Origin: Balneicella halophila
GTDB lineage: Bacteria > Bacteroidota > Bacteroidia > Bacteroidales > Balneicellaceae
Reading direction: 5' to 3'
Assembly (NCBI RefSeq): GCF_003096835.1
Contig: NZ_QENZ01000005.1
Coordinates: forward strand, 252,669 to 316,668
Length of the DNA stretch: 64,000 bases
Shown: positions 62,817 to 64,000 of the stretch, in pieces
Position numbering within the stretch: position 1 is the stretch's first letter
How the letters are laid out: each line of letters starts with the position of its first letter
Position numbers and translations under genes: made by a program
Notes under the pieces: generated by a model
What the model was told of the DNA's origin: nothing
Databases searched by the model: none
Seen by the model: only the letters and a program-made list of their open reading frames with translations

Positions 62817-63595
62817 TATTTCCTTGTTATTTTTTTGAATCTCTTCTTATATTTATTTTTCCGTTTTATTTTACGCTTATGTTTCTTATCAGAAGAAATC
62901 AATAATTCTGTTACTGTTTTAGCATCTTTATCCGTTATTTTCGCATACTCATCAGCAATGATTTTAAGTTCGCTCCTCTCAGCCCAAAGTCTTGAGAACA
63001 TTTTCAGCCCTTTGCGTATATCCATTTCTTCAAATCGCATTCTATTGATATCCACAATGCTGAATTGATACATATTGCTGTCTTTTTTTATCAAGATATT
63101 TCCTCGAGAATAGTCAAGATGATTAACCCCATGACGAAGCATACTGAAATATGTGAAGCGTGTAAATTGACGAAGAAGTAATTCTTTATTGTCTATTTCC
63201 TTGCCAATGACTTCCCGTATGGTAATTGGATAATCATCGAGTTGAATACTCACAAAATAACTTCTATCCAAAAGACCATTTCGGAAGCAATTTATGTAAG
63301 CTATAGGTTCTGGTGTTTCTACACTCATATTTTGCAATTTGTGAGCATAATAATAGGTGCGTTTTGCCTTCGAGTATCTCAAATAAGCATACGCAAACTT
63401 ATTGATCAAATGAGGAATTTGATACGACTTTACATTTACAATAATTCCATCTAAACGAAACAGTTTTATCTCGTTCCTACTTTTGTAAATAGTCTCACCT
63501 ATTGTATCCCATTTATCAGGAAGGGAATAAACGAACTCCTCTAAATGACGAAACTTTGAATTAATTACAATTTCTCTATTTTCTCCACCAACCAT
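62816..63595 (-). CDS. LPS kinase-like (KDO/heptose kinase, WaaP/InaA-type) protein
   Basis: The 259-residue protein has the kinase catalytic loop HLDYSRGNIL near 158 and the metal-binding IVDINRMRF near 180, with a Lys-rich tail (KHKRKIKRKNKYKKR). Such small kinases phosphorylate inner-core sugars of LPS or similar acceptors at the inner membrane. The start at 63595 lies inside the Wzi gene, overlapping by 20 nt in another frame. Acceptor is inferred. Confidence 0.75.
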   Translation of the reverse strand: MVGGENREIVINSKFRHLEEFVYSLPDKWDTIGETIYKSRNEIKLFRLDGIIVNVKSYQIPHLINKFAYAYLRYSKAKRTYYYAHKLQNMSVETPEPIAYINCFRNGLLDRSYFVSIQLDDYPITIREVIGKEIDNKELLLRQFTRFTYFSMLRHGVNHLDYSRGNILIKKDSNMYQFSIVDINRMRFEEMDIRKGLKMFSRLWAERSELKIIADEYAKITDKDAKTVTELLISSDKKHKRKIKRKNKYKKRFKKITRK

Positions 63596-64000
63596 TTGTA
63601 CTTATTTTCACGAATGCGCCCATTGAATCTTCTAAATATTCCCCTTTATCAGCTGCTACTCCCCAGCTTATATTGACTGGAAATTCTCTAATTGCTACTG
63701 GAATAGTCATTTCAAGATATCCTGAAACTTGTTTTTTCTCAGCAATAGGCTTAGCATAGGTTCCTATATTACTGGAATAACTCAATAAGGCTTTATAGGG
63801 GAATTTATTGGCAATATAACCAAAAACTCCTCCATGTAGTGCTTTAACTCGATTATTAGAAACCCCTAAAGTATAATTATCATTTTCAATAGGGGTAAAA
63901 AAAGGCGTTCCTATCGTTTGACCATAACTCGTCCAGCCCGATTTATAAACGCTATGATTAAAATAATTATCCCGTCCTGTCCAAAGTTTATCCTCTCCTG
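63576..64000 (-). CDS. Capsule assembly Wzi-family outer-membrane protein (C-terminal part, 5' end beyond window)
   Basis: The frame is open to the window edge, and the 141 visible C-terminal residues include DKLWTGRDNYFNHSVYKSGW and TSYGQTIGTPFFTP, typical for the Wzi family. It then ends with barrel strands to AFVKISTNGWWRK. Wzi anchors or assembles capsule at the outer membrane. The gene is the first visible of a surface polysaccharide operon with the kinase and glycosyltransferase. An ATG at 63785 lies mid-gene and is not a start. Confidence 0.85.
   Translation of the reverse strand, partial: GEDKLWTGRDNYFNHSVYKSGWTSYGQTIGTPFFTPIENDNYTLGVSNNRVKALHGGVFGYIANKFPYKALLSYSSNIGTYAKPIAEKKQVSGYLEMTIPVAIREFPVNISWGVAADKGEYLEDSMGAFVKISTNGWWRK

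Noticed and set aside
1-64000. CRISPR arrays, prophage, transposons or a biosynthetic cluster
   Set aside because: No regular repeat-spacer pattern, transposase, integrase, capsid or polyketide/peptide synthetase genes were found on reading both strands.

Overview
The window is AT-rich DNA from a Bacteroidota bacterium. Most promoters that can be seen are of the phylum's TAnnTTTG type. The gene content also fits: TonB-linked cobalamin uptake, KDO/LPS enzymes, SPOR and Wzi-type envelope proteins, tricorn-like protease, C69 and DUF1287 peptidases, and a bL19-ispE-fumC block. A Flavo-1-like intergenic element, a phosphosulfolactate synthase and gene order around DUF368/aroE lean towards Flavobacteriia, but the gut/oral Bacteroidia cannot be excluded. 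HcpR/Hcp, a sialidase lipoprotein and cobalamin scavenging suggest a low-oxygen, host-associated life. This is inference.

Layout. 1-5625: the end of a cobalamin riboswitch followed by btuF-btuC-btuD-btuB and a terminator. 5.7-10.2 kb: an outer-membrane barrel protein, then a sialidase coupled to an EamA exporter. 10.2-15.5 kb: a four-gene minus-strand operon (membrane-anchored unknown, DEAD-box helicase, class III aminotransferase, fructosamine kinase) divergent from an aspartate aminotransferase, then tRNA-Ser(GGA). 15.7-20.2 kb: DUF502, ElaA, cardiolipin synthase, an AEC transporter broken by one in-frame TGA, and an Mpv17-like membrane protein. 20.3-22.9 kb: hcpR and hcp diverge around a perfect palindromic operator. 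23-27.3 kb: secreted peptidases and two tiny membrane proteins. 27.3-38.5 kb: rplS, ispE, fumC, YgjV-GNAT fusion, uvrA, kdsA, SPOR lipoprotein, aldehyde dehydrogenase, AI-2E and EamA proteins. 38.5-45.8 kb: adenine-deaminase-like gene, the TPR-phosphosulfolactate synthase-DUF368-aroE operon, an RlmL-type methyltransferase, a SIMPL protein and DUF4298. 46-47.5 kb: a satD-DUF3307 pair behind a strong palindromic operator. 47.5-48.3 kb: a scar where two divergent genes have both lost their 5' ends. 48.4-55.5 kb: tricorn-like protease and a riboflavin operon (ribD-ribE-ribBA-ribH) under an FMN riboswitch. 55.5-64 kb: repeats and an ncRNA-like element, cbpA-cbpM, an AddB-like nuclease, NUDIX/pyrE with overlapping start codons, and a surface polysaccharide operon (Wzi, LPS-kinase-like, glycosyltransferase) that runs off the right edge.

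No CRISPR array, transposase, integrase, prophage or rRNA was seen. The best candidate for an undescribed system is satD-DUF3307. SatD carries motifs laid out like those of class III nucleotidyl cyclases plus a C-terminal helix-turn-helix. It is translationally coupled to a multi-pass membrane protein and preceded by a palindrome that covers its promoter. A cyclase-like sensor with a membrane partner is a testable hypothesis, not a demonstrated function.
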